This document shows positions 14,696 through 27,494 of a DNA stretch of 64,000 nucleotides, in pieces (the stretch's first letter is position 1; the number at the start of each line of letters is the position of its first letter). A program made the position numbers and the translations under genes. The notes beneath the pieces are model-generated. The model saw only the letters and a list, made by a program, of their open reading frames with translations, did not search any database and was not told the origin of the DNA. Origin of the DNA: Neocallimastix lanati (nom. inval.) (Eukaryota; Neocallimastigomycota; Neocallimastigomycetes; Neocallimastigales; Neocallimastigaceae); contig JACVTC010000023.1 of NCBI GenBank assembly GCA_016946835.1, positions 1,425,001 to 1,489,000 on the forward strand, read 5' to 3'.

Positions 14696-14917
14696 AGAAA
14701 AAGAAAGAAAATGAATAACTAATTTATATTTTTTTATTCTTCATCAATAACCGTTAATCAAATAATCTTAATTAAAATAGCTGATATTAAATTCAGTATT
14801 TCTTTTTGTACTACGTAGTAATTAAGATAAAAGTGCACAAATAAAACATTTTCCTTATACAAAAGTATATTCCATATGTTTTGAAAATCAACAGAAATTT
14901 ATTTCAAAGTTATATGC

Positions 14918-14971
14918 ATTTCTTTGGAAAGTTGAGAAGTTAATTAATACTTTTCAACTTTCCAAAGAAAT
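14918..14971. repeat. Long hairpin: 23-bp inverted repeat, one mismatch, 8-nt loop
   Basis: The left arm 14918-14940 (atttctttggaaagttgaga...) and right arm 14949-14971 (...tcaactttccaaagaaat) are reverse complements with a single mismatch. The loop is taattaat. A second copy of ttaattaatact follows the right arm. This is more complex than the surrounding simple sequence. It could be a small foldback element or encode a structured RNA; no flanking gene helps to decide. Confidence 0.85.
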
Positions 14972-16383
14972 ATTTAATTAATACTTCAATAATAGTATTA
15001 ATAATAGTATTAAGTAGAAATGACTTGGTACTTTCTTTATGTGTAAATTGAATTATATCTATGAAATTATAAAATAAGAATAATAATAGTTAAATTTATT
15101 ATGAACAATTTAATATAAAAAAAAATATCTAAAAAGTAGATTTCTTTTTTTTTTTATTGTATATTATTTATAGTATTATTAATATTCTTATTCTTATTCT
15201 TATAATTATTTTATATTTATCTTAATTAAATATTTTATTAGTATTTTATATTTTATTTTATTCTATTTTATTTTATTGTTTCAAAAAAAAAAAAAAAATT
15301 AAGATCATTAGTTTATCAAAATTTATATATATTATTAATATATTTTAATTTATGAATCAATATATATTAATATATTTAGCCAATACCAAAATTTTTAATT
15401 TAGCATTATTGGGCCGTTCATGAATTTTAAGTTTTTAAATATTTTTTTATTTTTATACTTTTTTTTTTTACTTTTTTTTTTTTTTTATTTTACTTTTACT
15501 TTTTGAATTTTTAACTTTTGATTTCTTGTTTTAAAGTTTCGGATGGTTGCTTTCCTTTTGTCTCTTTTAATGCTTATCTCTATATAAAATGAAAACTAAA
15601 ATAAAAAAAAAAGTAAAGTAAAAATAATAATAATAATAATAATAAGTATTTAATTTTTTTTTATAGATTTTTACTTTTGTCAATATGAAAAAACAAATAA
15701 TATTAAACCATTAATTTATTTATTAAAATTTTATTTTAATTAGTTTTTAAATATGTATTTAAATTTTAGTATTTATATATATATATTTTAAAAATATTTT
15801 TATTATATATTACTATTGATTGTTATGTTTTCATTATTAATTAATTAATTAATAAATATAAGTTTTTTTTTCTGTCTTTATCTTTATTTAATTGTTAATT
15901 TCATTAGTGTTTTTAATTAAAGTAATGTTTTCAGTAATAATTATTGTTAGTTAATATTTTTTAATAAAAAAATTTTTTTTTGCAGAAAATTCTTTTTTTC
16001 AAATAAATTTTTATAACTGAAAGCAAATTTATAAAAAAATTTACAGGTTCTTTAGTCTATTATATAACTACTTAATATTATAGTAATAAAATAAAAGAAA
16101 TTATGATTAATAATAATAATAATAAAAAAAAAAAAGTCTTAAATAAATCATCTTATTAATAATATTAATTATAATAGTATTACAAAATATCTTTAAATGT
16201 TTTTTATGAAATTATAACTAATTTAAAAATTTTTTATGATTCAATCTAATTAATGAATTAATTATTTATTTGAGTTTAAATAAATTTTAATATAATTATT
16301 TATGGGTAGAACAGATAATAAAGTTATAATATTTAGATACTTTTTTATAATATATATGTATATATATATATAAATTATAATAG

Positions 16384-16465
16384 TGTTGCATTTCGGAGCA
16401 TGACTTTAAATGAAATGTGGCGTATTTAAATAAACCGTAAGAGGCTTAAATTATATTAAATTTAA
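16384..16465 (+). repeat. Left member of an inverted ~85-bp repeat pair
   Basis: The sequence starting gttgcatttcgga and including tatttaaataaacc and taaattatatta matches the reverse complement of 18424-18508 at most positions, with an 8-9 bp gap near the middle. A weaker partial echo lies at about 16811-16832 and 16893-16925 (gttgctt...aatgtggcg). The pair brackets about 2 kb holding the Cys-rich pseudogene scrap and the 18.0-18.2 kb island. It could be the ends of a decayed DNA transposon or two inverted copies of a short dispersed repeat. Confidence 0.7.
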
Positions 16466-17359
16466 ATATGAAATACTTTGAATACTTATTATGACTTATT
16501 TAATAATTAATCTTTTTAAGTATAAAAGCATTTCATTGCCACTATCCTTTACAAATTATATTATTATTATTATTTTAATTTTTTTTTTTTTTAGGAATTT
16601 TATAGATAGAATAAAAATTTACATTAAACAAGCAAACAAACGAACAAAGAAAAAAAAAAAAAAAAAAATAATTTTCTTCCCTTTTTTTCTTTTTTATATT
16701 AATGTACATATTTATATCAAAATCATAATATTTTATAACAATACCACATATAAAAAGATTAGTTTCCATAATTATTTTTATAATTAATATTAGTAAATTT
16801 TATTAGAGAATAATATTTCAGAATATGACTTTTTTTTTTTTTTTTTTTTTTAATGTGTTAATTATTTTATATGAATGCATTGCATGTAGGGATGTTGCTT
16901 TTCTCAATGTGGCGTTTATATTGTTTAATTTTAATGCAATAATTTAATATTTTTTACAATTATATTGATTAATAAATAAATAAATAAATAAATAAATAAA
17001 TTATAATCAAATTAAGAAATAAGAATAAATATATTATTTTTTTAAGTATTTATTTTTAAAAAAATATAATATTTTCTTATTTACTTTGAATATTTTTTTT
17101 TAGGAATATTTTATTTTTAAAGAATATTTTATTTATATATTTAATTTTAAGATTGTATAAAATTTTTAATTTAAATTTTTTTTTTTTATTAATGTAAAGA
17201 ATATTCTTTTTTAAAGAATATTTAATTAATATTATTATATTTTTAAGATATATAAATCTTTTTAATTTTTAAAAAAATTTTTTTTAAATACTTTTTATAG
17301 ATTTCAATAATATTTTATTTTATTTTATTTTATTTTTTTAAATATATATAGTGAAAAAA

Positions 17360-17702
17360 CAAATGCTGCCTGCCTCCATTATAATAAGGCCAAAATAGTT
17401 TGTTGCGTACAGCCGTCATTACCTCCCCTTTGGAGGAACATTCGTTATTATTTTCACATTGATATCTCCTATGCTTTACCGTAATGCATATACAAATCTC
17501 TCTATTATAATAAATTTTGAAGGTGTGTAAATGTCATCGCAATGAGTTATCGGCTCCTCTTCATTATAGTCACAATGCTTATTTACACATTTATTGGAGG
17601 GGCAATCAGAATCGGCGTTTTAACTCCATGCCATAACAAATATCATTATAGTATTTCTTTGTCACTGAAGATGTTGACAACATATGATGGCATGCTCATC
17701 TG
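17360..17702 (-). pseudogene. Remnant of a Cys-rich (gut-fungal type) protein
   Basis: This is a complexity island in otherwise A/T DNA. Minus-strand frames give KYYNDICYGMEL, then in another frame DSDCPSNKCVNKHC followed by DYNEEEPITHCDDIY, then MHYGKA and, shifted again, RRYQCENNNECSSK. Spaced cysteines with acidic and Asn spacers (DxDCxSxxCxxxxC) suit the Cys-rich secreted proteins that I recall as common in anaerobic gut fungi; the family assignment is from memory of the pattern. At least two frameshifts and a stop break it, and no start or signal peptide is seen. It is probably dead, possibly carried between the inverted repeats on either side. Confidence 0.5.
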
Positions 17703-17994
17703 AAAAAATATAGATATATTGTTAGCTATTATTTAGTAATTTCTACAATATACTACAATCAATTGGTATTGTTTTCATATACTCATCAATAAATATTTCT
17801 TAATTTTTACTTAATGATATATATTTATATATTTTATGGTAATATAAGCCAATCCTTTAATTGTTACAGGGATTTTATAAATAATCTATGATTATATCTT
17901 CTTTTTTTTATTTTTATTGATTTCAATAATATTTCTTTTTTTTTTTTTTTTTTTTTATAGATTTCAATAATATTTTTTTTTTAAACAAAAAAAA

Positions 17995-18190
17995 AACCTT
18001 TCACCTAATTTCGAACTAGGTTCCTTTCTGGTTGTTCATCCTGTGGGGACTAGTCTAGATAAGGTTCCTTGGTTTTGATCTCGCCCTTTTTTGACCATTT
18101 CCGGTTTCCCCTCACAAGTTGTTTTTTTTTTTTTTTTTTTTTTACGGAATAGAGTGGTGGTTAGGGTTACAGGTTAAGTATTTTGCCCCT
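17995..18190. other. GC-richer island of unknown nature
   Basis: The stretch contains words such as gaactaggttcctttctgg, gtggggactagtctagataa, tttccggtttcccctcac, a 22-nt T run, then ggaatagagtggtggttagg. No frame on either strand is open for long and no tRNA cloverleaf could be fitted. The T run flanked by complex sequence resembles the reverse of a poly-A-tailed retroposed copy. It lies inside the 16.4-18.5 kb inverted repeat pair. Confidence 0.45.
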
Positions 18191-18423
18191 CCTTTTTATA
18201 TATATATATATATATATTATTATAATAAAAAAAATATTAAAATATATTTTTAAAAATTTAAATATTATTGTATTATTAAAAAAATAATAATAATATTTAA
18301 AGTATATCTTTAAAAATTTAAATATTATTTTATAACAAAAAAAAAAAAAAAAATTAAAATAAATCTTCAAAATTAAATATTATTAAATATTATATATTTT
18401 ATTATTTATTAAATATTTATTTA

Positions 18424-18508
18424 TTTAATATAATTTAGGCCACTTTGACATAAATGGTTTATTTAAATATGCCATAGTTCATATAAAGCCAAATTCCCAA
18501 ATGCAACT
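18424..18508 (-). repeat. Right member of the inverted ~85-bp repeat pair
   Basis: Read on the minus strand it gives gttgcatttggga, then tatttaaataaacc and taaattatatta in the same order as 16384-16465. The similarity does not clearly extend beyond these limits. The region from 18509 to 19536 holds only homopolymers and A/T repeats. Confidence 0.7.
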
Positions 18509-19142
18509 TTGCCTAAATGTAATACTCTCATTTTATATATTTGAAATATTTAATAAATAAATAAATAAGTAAATAAATAAATAAATAAAATAAAGTAAAA
18601 AAAATAAATAAGTGAATAAGTAAATAAATACATATTCACTTTTTTTTTTTTTTTTTATAAAAAGTATAATGTAGTTAATTTATATATGGTTAGAAAATAT
18701 ATATATATATAAATATTTTAATTTTTTTTTTTTTTTTTTTTTTTTTAAAGAAAATTTATAAATATTTATATTTTTTTAATTATTAAATAATAACCAATAA
18801 AAAAATAATAAATAAATAAATAAATAAATAAATAAAAGAAAATTAATAAACAACAACATAAAAAAAAAGGAAAAAAAACAATAAATTTAAAAAATATAAA
18901 TTGAAAAAAAAAAAAATGTAAATAAATTTTTTTAAGTTTTAATATTTAAAATATAAAAAAAAAAATAATAATAAAAAATAATTTTTTTTTATTTTATTTA
19001 TTATTACTTTTTTATTAATTGAATTAACTAATACTTTTTGTCCAATAGAAATTAAAAAGATTTTAAAGAAATAAAAAATAAAAGAAAAAAAATAATTTTT
19101 TTTTTTAACAATATCATAAATTTAAAAATAAACATTAAATAT

Positions 19143-19190
<48 letters not shown>

Positions 19191-19366
19191 TATATATTTG
19201 CTTTGAAATATAGTTAATGAAATTCTATATAAAAATTATATCATTTTAAAAAATAAAAATTAACCTTTGTTATTAATATAAAAATATATTTTTATTTATA
19301 TATTATTTGCATATTTCAAACATATATATTTGTTTGGTTTTTACTATTATTATAATATATATTTGC

Positions 19367-19403
<37 letters not shown>

Positions 19404-19536
19404 TTTAAAACAATTCATTTAAATAATAAATATATTATATATACTCTGTTGATTAATATATTAATTTTAAATCTATTAAAGTTACTTTAATATAAAATAA
19501 AAATCAATAAGAAACTTAATTGTTTATATTATTCAT

Positions 19537-20111
19537 TTATTCATTAACTTTAATAATTTCTTCTTCCATTTGTACTTCTGGATTACCAGTTAAATCTATT
19601 GGAGCAGATTCACTTTGATCTAACTCAGATAATTTTTGTTTAAGAGCAGCATTTTCTTGAACTAATTGATTAATAGTCTTTTTAATTTAAATTTAAAGAA
19701 TTAAAAAATTGTTTAACAACAATAATTAAATAATAATAATAATAATAATAATAATTATAAATAAAAAAAAAAAAATAAAAATAAAATTAATATTTAGACA
19801 TATAAATATTATTTATTTAATTAATATTTTGAATGTTGTTTATTTCTTTGTTAATCTTACTTGATTTTCTTCCTTACTACTTTTTTGTTCTAATTCTTCA
19901 ATTTGCTTTTGAAGTTGTTGAATAATTAAATCCTTTTGTTCTAACATCATTTTGTATTCATCCAACTATTTTTAAATTTAATAGTCATATTTTATATTTA
20001 TTAGTAATGAATATAACATTAATATAGTATATAACAATAGAAAATAAATAAATAAATATATTTGATATTACTTCTTGACTTATTTCTGAATTATCAACAG
20101 TGTTCTATAGT

Positions 20112-20170
<59 letters not shown>

Positions 20171-21492
20171 TAAAGAACAAGAAAAAAGCAATTATTATTT
20201 TATTAATTTAAAAAAATGATTATGTAAATATTATATATAAATATTATATTTATAATTTTACCTCCTTTGATGATTTATCATGTTCAATTTGATCACAATA
20301 GAATGTTAAATCCTTATTGTTATAAATATATATAAAAAATAAAATAATTTTTTTTTAATAATTAATTTCTAAATTTTAAATATTCATTATTATTATTATT
20401 ATTATTCGGTAAGAATAAATATATACAGTTATTCTACTATTTAATTCAGCAGTTAAGTTTCTAAAGTGTTCAATTTGTTGTTCTAAATTATTAATACTAT
20501 TTCTCTTTTCTTTGTCAATTTGATCACATAATAAAGTTACGCTCTTTAAAATTATAATAAAAATATAAAAAAAAAAATTATTATAATGTTATTAATTTAA
20601 GATGTAAACATATATAATATAAGTCATATTAATAAATAATTAAATAATTAAATAATTATATATATATACTTACAGCTAACTTTGAATTAATATTAGCTAA
20701 ATCTTGACGAAGCTTATCAACTTCAGAATTTTCAGAAAGCTTTTATATAGAAAGGATTATAGTATTAAAATATAAAATGTTTTCAATTTAAGATATATGA
20801 AATATTAGTTACTATTTTTTTTTTTTTTTTAAAAAAAATATATTAAATTTAATTTTTTGATTTATTTGTTCTTACATCATGTAATGATGGTTGCTTAGTA
20901 TTTTGAAGTTTATTGTTAAGGTCCTCAATACCAGAGGAATGTTCATTCTTAATTTCATCGCATAATAAGGTAACTCTCTGTGATAAATGGAAAAAAAAAA
21001 AAAAAAAAAAAAAAAAATTAAATAGATAAAAAAAAAAAAATAGAAAAAAAAATTAATAAACGAAAAAATAGAATAGTTTATTATTATTATTATTATTTTC
21101 TTTAATAAATAAATAAAACATACAGATAGAGAATCGTTTAAAGATGTAGCCATTTCTTGTAATCTTTGAATTTTATTTTCATACATTTGATCATCTATTA
21201 ACTTTTTATTATGCTCTTCATCACATAATAAAGTAACATTCTTGATAAAAGAAAAAATTATAATAAATAAATTAAAATTATTATATTATAAATTTTCAAA
21301 TAGATATTGTTCATATTATTAAATAATATTAATATTTAGATTATTATTATATATATATTTACAGCTAAATTTTGATTTAATTTTGCGGTTTCAACCTTTA
21401 ATTTTCCATAATTTTGTTCTTGAGAATCAATTAAATTGGCAAAGTTCTATAATATATAATATTATTAATATAATATTATTAAAGAAACGTAA

Positions 21493-21526
<34 letters not shown>

Positions 21527-24500
21527 TAAAATTTCATAATTTATTTATTTGATTATATATATATGTATTACTATTAAACTTACTTCAATAATATTGAATG
21601 ATTCATTCATAGACTTCGTAATTTCATCAATATTATTGTTTTCATTACTATTCTCACTTAATTGCTATAATATTTTAATATTTAAATAAGAAATAAATAT
21701 ATAAATTTTAAATTTATATAAATTAACATATAGCAACAATGAATTAATTATAAACAAATAAATATAAATATAAATATAAATTAATAAAAAAAAATAGACA
21801 AATAAAATAAATAAAATAATAATTATATTAATATATATATATGTACTTTTAAGTTTTCTTTTAAGTCGTTAATAGCCGATTTAAGATCATGCTTTGGAGT
21901 AACAGATGAAACAAGAACCTATAAATAAATATAACCATTTTGTAAATAAATAATAAATTTTATAATTTATTATAAAATTTCCTTATTATTATTATTATTA
22001 TTATTGTTATTATATTAATAATAAATGATTACTTGTTCTTCAATTTGATCCTTTAATTCCTTTTTTTTTTTATAAAAAAAAAAAAAAAAATTAATATAAA
22101 AAAATATATTATTAATATATTATAGATACTTTTATCATGAAATAATATTTAAATTATTTATAAACATTTATTATGAAATAATATTTAAATTATTTATTAA
22201 TATTTATTATGTAATATTATCTTAAATATATAGTTACTTTTATGGTTTGTTCTAATTTTTTGATTTCATTTGATTGTTTTTCAATAATTTCTTTATCTTC
22301 TGTTGAACCTTTAGTTCCGGAAGAAATTCTTGTTTTAGCTTTAATAATATTAAATATATTGATAAAATAATTTATTAATTTATATTATTTTTTTTTTATC
22401 CTTTTTAATAAATGAATTTATTGTAAATAAAAATTTAATTTAATTTAATTCAATTTAATTTTTTATATTTTATATATAAATATATATATTTATTTATTCG
22501 AAATAGCAAAATTTTTTGTAGCCATATTAATGTATATTCATATATTTACTTGTTAATGGTGATCTTGTCTTGGTATTAGTTGTAGTTGTAGTTGTAGTTG
22601 CAGTCTTTTTAGCGACAGATGAAACACCTGACTTAGTTCTTGAAATACCTGTAAGTCTACTACCTGATGAAGCTGAGGTAAGACCAGGTCTAGCTTTTAC
22701 ACCTGTTGGAGTAGTTAATGGTTTTGAAGTAGTTTTTGTAGTTGTTGTTTTTGAAGCAAGACTTGATCTAGAAGCCTTTGGAGTACCTGAAGAAGTAGTT
22801 GTTTTTGGTTGGGTAATAGTAGAAGTAGTACCAATTCTTGTTTTTGAAGTAGATGAAATTGAACCAATTTTAGGCTTAGCAGAAGTTGTTGAAGAAGTAG
22901 ATGACTTTAAGGTTTTTGCTGTAGTAGTTGAAGTAGTGGAAATGGATCTATGAGTAGAAGATTTTGGTGAAACAGTACCATTTTTGGAAGTAGCAAGATG
23001 AGACTTTTGAGAAGAAGTTTTTTTCAAAGGTGTAGTGGTAGAAGTTGGCTTATGTAATGATGAGGTTTTAGCAGAAGATGAAGCAGCTGAAGTGGTGGAG
23101 GTAGACTTTAAAAGTGATCTTTTACTATTATTTATAGAAGTATGACTAGTACTCCTAGTAGTAGTTTTTGGATTAGATAAAGAATGAGTCTTTGAAGTAG
23201 CAGTAGTAGTAGGGGAAGTCTTACTTAATGATCTTTGTGCTATTCTACTAGTAGGTGAAGTAGTTTTTGTGGCATGAGCTGATGTATGAGTAGTGGCAGA
23301 ATGATTAACAGGAGAATGAGAAGTTGAGGGATGGGTAGTAGTCGAATGAGGTGTAGTAGTACGAGAAGTGGTAGAATGAGGAGTCGTAGCATGAGCCGAT
23401 GTACCATGACTAAGAGGTTGTTTACTAGTTGGGCTCTTGGTTTTAGTAGAGGAAGAAACTGTTTCTTTATTTAATCTTGATGAAGCACTAGTTGGACGTT
23501 TGACTGAGGAAGCACTCTTTGGCTTTTCTGATTTGGTCTTGGAAATAATTTTTAAGGATGGTTCCTTATCTTCAATTTTTTCTTTTTTATTATCAGTTGG
23601 TTTACCTTGGTCATTCTTTTTATTCTTTTCATCACTTTCTTGTGTTTCCTCAATTTTTGGGTTTTCTGTAATTTCTTTATTGGATTCCTTCTTTGGACTT
23701 GTTGTTGATTCTGTATCACTAACTTTTTCTAAAGCTTCAGGAGTGGTTGTAGATTGAGCAACATTATCCTTTGGAGTTTCATCAATACCTTCTTTAACAT
23801 CATGAGTTGGAATAGCTGAATCAGGCTTTTCTATAATTGGGCTTTCATCTTCAATCGATGGAATTTCATTATAATCAATATTATTTTGATTTTGTTGATT
23901 ATCTTGACTAGCTTGATTATTTATAGCAGCATCTAAAATATTAACTGGACTAACAATTTCATCTGCATTTATAAGTAAATCTTCGACATGATCTGAATTA
24001 TCAGTTTTTGGTGGTTGAATTTCTTCTGGTGTTGGTTGAGATTCTAATTGGGATGGGATTTCTTCTGGTTTTGGTTGAGACTCTAACTGAGTTGGAATTT
24101 CCTCAGGTTTTGGTTGAGATTCTAAATTTGTTGGTTCAACTACATTATTTTCAGTAGCATTACTTTTTTCTTCAGGAAGATCGGATTCAACATCAATTAA
24201 TGGTGATTCAGTATTTTCTTGTGGTTTATCAACTACATTGAAAGGATTTGTTTCGTTAGTTGGAGCCGAATCATGAATAATATTTGATGGATCTTCAAAT
24301 GGATTTTCAAATGGATTTTCATGTTGAATTTCTGGTGGAACGGAGGTACTGTTAACACTTTCAAATGGATTTACATTATTGTTTGACTGGGCATTTTCAA
24401 CTGGAGCTTGTATATTGCTTGCTTCAATATCGACAGGAGTGTTGAATAAATTCTGATCGTTTTGACTGACTATTAGTTTTTCATCATTTGGTTTATTGTC

Positions 24501-24917
24501 ATTAACAGAAATATCAATAGGTTTATCGGTTGGTGAAAATATACCTTCTTGGGGTAAATTATTATTTTCATTTATGGGTTGGTTATTATCATTAAGGAAT
24601 GGATTATTATTTTGATTTTCATTGCTAATTGTTTCATTAAGGAAAGGATTAGTATTATTTATAGAATTTGAACTATCCTGTAAGGTTTCTTTAACATTGT
24701 TACTAGGAGTTTCAGGAATGGCATTTTCATTTAATGCTGGAATTGGTTGAGATGCCAAGTCTGATGGATCATCAATTTGATTATTAGTGATTTCTGGAGT
24801 TTTATTTAATTCCTGTTCTTTATTATTTTCATTGATTAATAAATCAACATTTGCTGGTTGTTGTTGACTATTTTCATTTTCAGCTGTCATATTTGACAAT
24901 GTATTATTATCGTCCAT
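19537..24917 (-). CDS. NPF-motif, Ser/Thr-rich, coiled-coil protein; 14 exons
   Basis: Not a family I can name. Exons are 24917-22550, 22338-22238, 22059-22033, 21918-21847, 21664-21584, 21446-21363, 21240-21124, 20977-20876, 20739-20674, 20543-20427, 20312-20262, 20104-20072, 19965-19861 and 19677-19537, giving about 1154 residues. Intron 1 is phase 1 and every later intron is phase 0. Residues 1-300 are acidic with six NPF motifs (about 90, 105, 182, 200, 204, 223), ligands of EH domains in endocytic proteins, and three LESQPxPEEI units (264-299). Residues about 450-790 are basic and Ser/Thr/Pro-rich, as in cytoskeleton-binding tails. Residues about 790-1140 are predicted coiled coil (DLIIQQLQKQIEELEQKS). 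Exons 7, 8, 10 and 11 begin with a shared (V/L)TxxCD(E/Q) signature, indicating exon duplication. An endocytic or cytoskeletal scaffold is plausible but inferred. Exon 3 (27 nt) is the least certain, because its acceptor is an A run. Confidence 0.8.
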
Positions 24918-25265
24918 TTTTATATGGTTATTTGAATTGCTAAAATTTTTTATTTTTTAATGTTTACTTTAATGAAAATGTAAATACGTCCTTTTTTTAT
25001 TTATTTATTATTTTCTATTTTACTTATTTTTTAAAAAATAAAAAACACTTATATATATATTTTTTATTTATTTTTTTAAAATAAAATTTTTTTATGCTGA
25101 ATTTAATATTTATTTATTCCTTTCTTTATTTTGATTTTATTAAGGCATAAAATTAAAATTTAAATATATTAAATAAAAATTTGTTTTTTAATTATAATTA
25201 AATATAATAATATAATATATATAAATTAATAAACAATTTTCTTTTTAATAAATTTTTTAAAAAAC

Positions 25266-25296
<31 letters not shown>

Positions 25297-27490
25297 AATA
25301 AAAGTAAAAACAACAACAACAAAAAAAAAAAAAAGGTAAAAGAATATTTATTAACTCTATTTTATTTGAATTTACCTTTAAAAAAAAGAATTTTTTTTTT
25401 CTTTTTATTGCCCCTTTTTATTTATTAAATTTTTAATTTTAATTTTTTAATTTTTTTTTTTTTTTTACTAATTGATTTTTATTTTTTTTTTTATTTTTAT
25501 TTTTATTTTTTAAATAAATAATATCAAATATATATTAATATTTATATTATTCGTAACTTATTAATAAATATTTATTAATATTTTTAATAATATGTATTAT
25601 TATAATTTTTTATAATTATTATTTAATTAAGTTTTTGAAGTTTTGTTTTTAAAATATATATATATGTATTTTAACTAATAATATTTTTTGTATATTGAAA
25701 TGATAAAGGTTTATAAGTCTTATAAAATTAATAAAAATAATTAGAAATTTACTTGTATGAAATGTCGTTACTATTATTTTAGATTTAAAAAAGTTTTAAT
25801 TCCTTAAAAAAAATTTTTTTTGAAAGTAAATATATAATTTCTAAAATTTCTAATTTAATATTCAAATAATGATTTTATAAAAAATATTGTATATATATAA
25901 ATAAATATATGTGTATATACTTTATATTAATTTTTTTATTCTAAAAAAAAAAAAAAAATAAATTAATAATAAAAAGAATTTAATAAATGAGTAAATTAAT
26001 ATTATTCTAAATAAATATAATTTAATAAATAAATAAATAAATATTATTGTAAATAAATAATAATTAATAATAAAAATATAAAATTTTTTTTTTTTAAAAT
26101 AAAAATAAAGAAAAGTATAAAAAAAATTTTTTTTTAAATTTTAATTTTATAATACTAAAAAGAAGAAAAAAAAAAGTTTTATTTAATAAAAAAATTAATA
26201 AAAAAAGAAAAATTAAATTTTAAAAAGTATATAACAAATACAATTATTTTTTTTTTAAGAAAAAACTTTTAATAACTAACTTCAAAGCTATCAATTCATA
26301 TTGTATTTTATACTAATGATAAAGATAAATTTTATTGGAAGAGTGTATTTTATAAAATTCTATTTTAAAATTAATATATTTTATATAAAATTAATTATAA
26401 ATATATGAAAGTTACACTTAACCATAATTTTACCTTATAATTTCTTCAAATAGTATTAATTTTTACTAAGATAAATAAAAATTTTTATTTAAATCTCTAA
26501 TTAGTTATTGTATTATTATGTATAAGAATATAAATAAATATAATAACTATTAATTAATATCTAGAATATATCAATATCAATTTATATGCTTGAATAAAAA
26601 AATGATATTCTTTTTCTATGATCCAGAAAAATAAGCGATGTGAGCTTTTATATATTATCAAAATATAATTTATCTCAAATTTAAAATTTTATTTTTAAAA
26701 TATATTATTAAAATATACTAGTATATATTAATATATATTCTAATATCATATATTATATATATAATGTAATGTATTTATATTTGGCTAATTAAATTATTTA
26801 TTTAATAATTTATGTTAATCTTAAATGCATTAAAATTTTATTGGTAATGTAATTAAAAATAAAAAAAACGTTTTAAAAATTACAAATTATCAATATTTAG
26901 TATTGCCAAAAAAAAAAAAATACTATAGTATAGTTTTAAATATAATAGTTATTTTATGATATTAAAATAATAACATATAAATAATGAATAATTAAATTAT
27001 TAATAAATAATAGATAATAGATAATAATAATAAAAGAATAATAAATAGTAATTAATTAAATAATAAATAATAAATAATAATATATATAATTAATATTAAA
27101 TAATAAATAATCTTAAAATACAAAATATTATAATTTATTATTATATATTATATCTGATACAATATTATAAATAATAATTCATCATATAATATATAGAAAA
27201 AGATAAATGACTTCTAATATCAAATAATAAAATATAAGATGATTTCAACAAAAATATCAATATCTATTAATATCAATTATAAAAATAGATTATATCTTGG
27301 AATATATCTTTTATATTATAATAGTTATATTTTATATTTTATATTTTTTCTTTTTATATATTATGTTTTATATTTATATTAAATATGTAATATACATATA
27401 TATTTTTATCATATTCTAAAAAAAAATATATTTTTTTTTTTTTCATTTTATTCATAATATATAATATTATATTACATATTACAATTTACA
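24918..27490. other. Gene-free A/T-rich intergenic stretch
   Basis: This is 2.5 kb upstream of the coiled-coil gene and contains only homopolymers and AT-rich sequence. No reading frame, RNA gene or clear repeat family was seen. The promoter of the coiled-coil gene should lie in the first few hundred bases but cannot be resolved. Confidence 0.65.
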
Positions 27491-27494
27491 ATAT

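Larger units (their letters stand above)
11969..16383. other. Gene-free A/T-rich intergenic stretch
   Basis: No reading frame with protein-like composition and no RNA gene was seen on either strand. The stretch holds homopolymers, (AAT)n arrays, short AT dinucleotide runs, a long ATTT-type array and one notable hairpin (listed separately). The part nearest 11968 should contain the promoter and 5' leader of the large gene, but no specific element can be supported by eye. Confidence 0.7.

Noticed and set aside
18160-18175. Telomere-like word ggttagggtta
   Set aside because: A single copy with no tandem repetition; not a telomere.
22570-22953. 127-residue Val-rich frame on the plus strand
   Set aside because: It is the antisense shadow of the Thr/Ser-rich coding exon of the NPF coiled-coil gene, whose frame continues through 14 exons.
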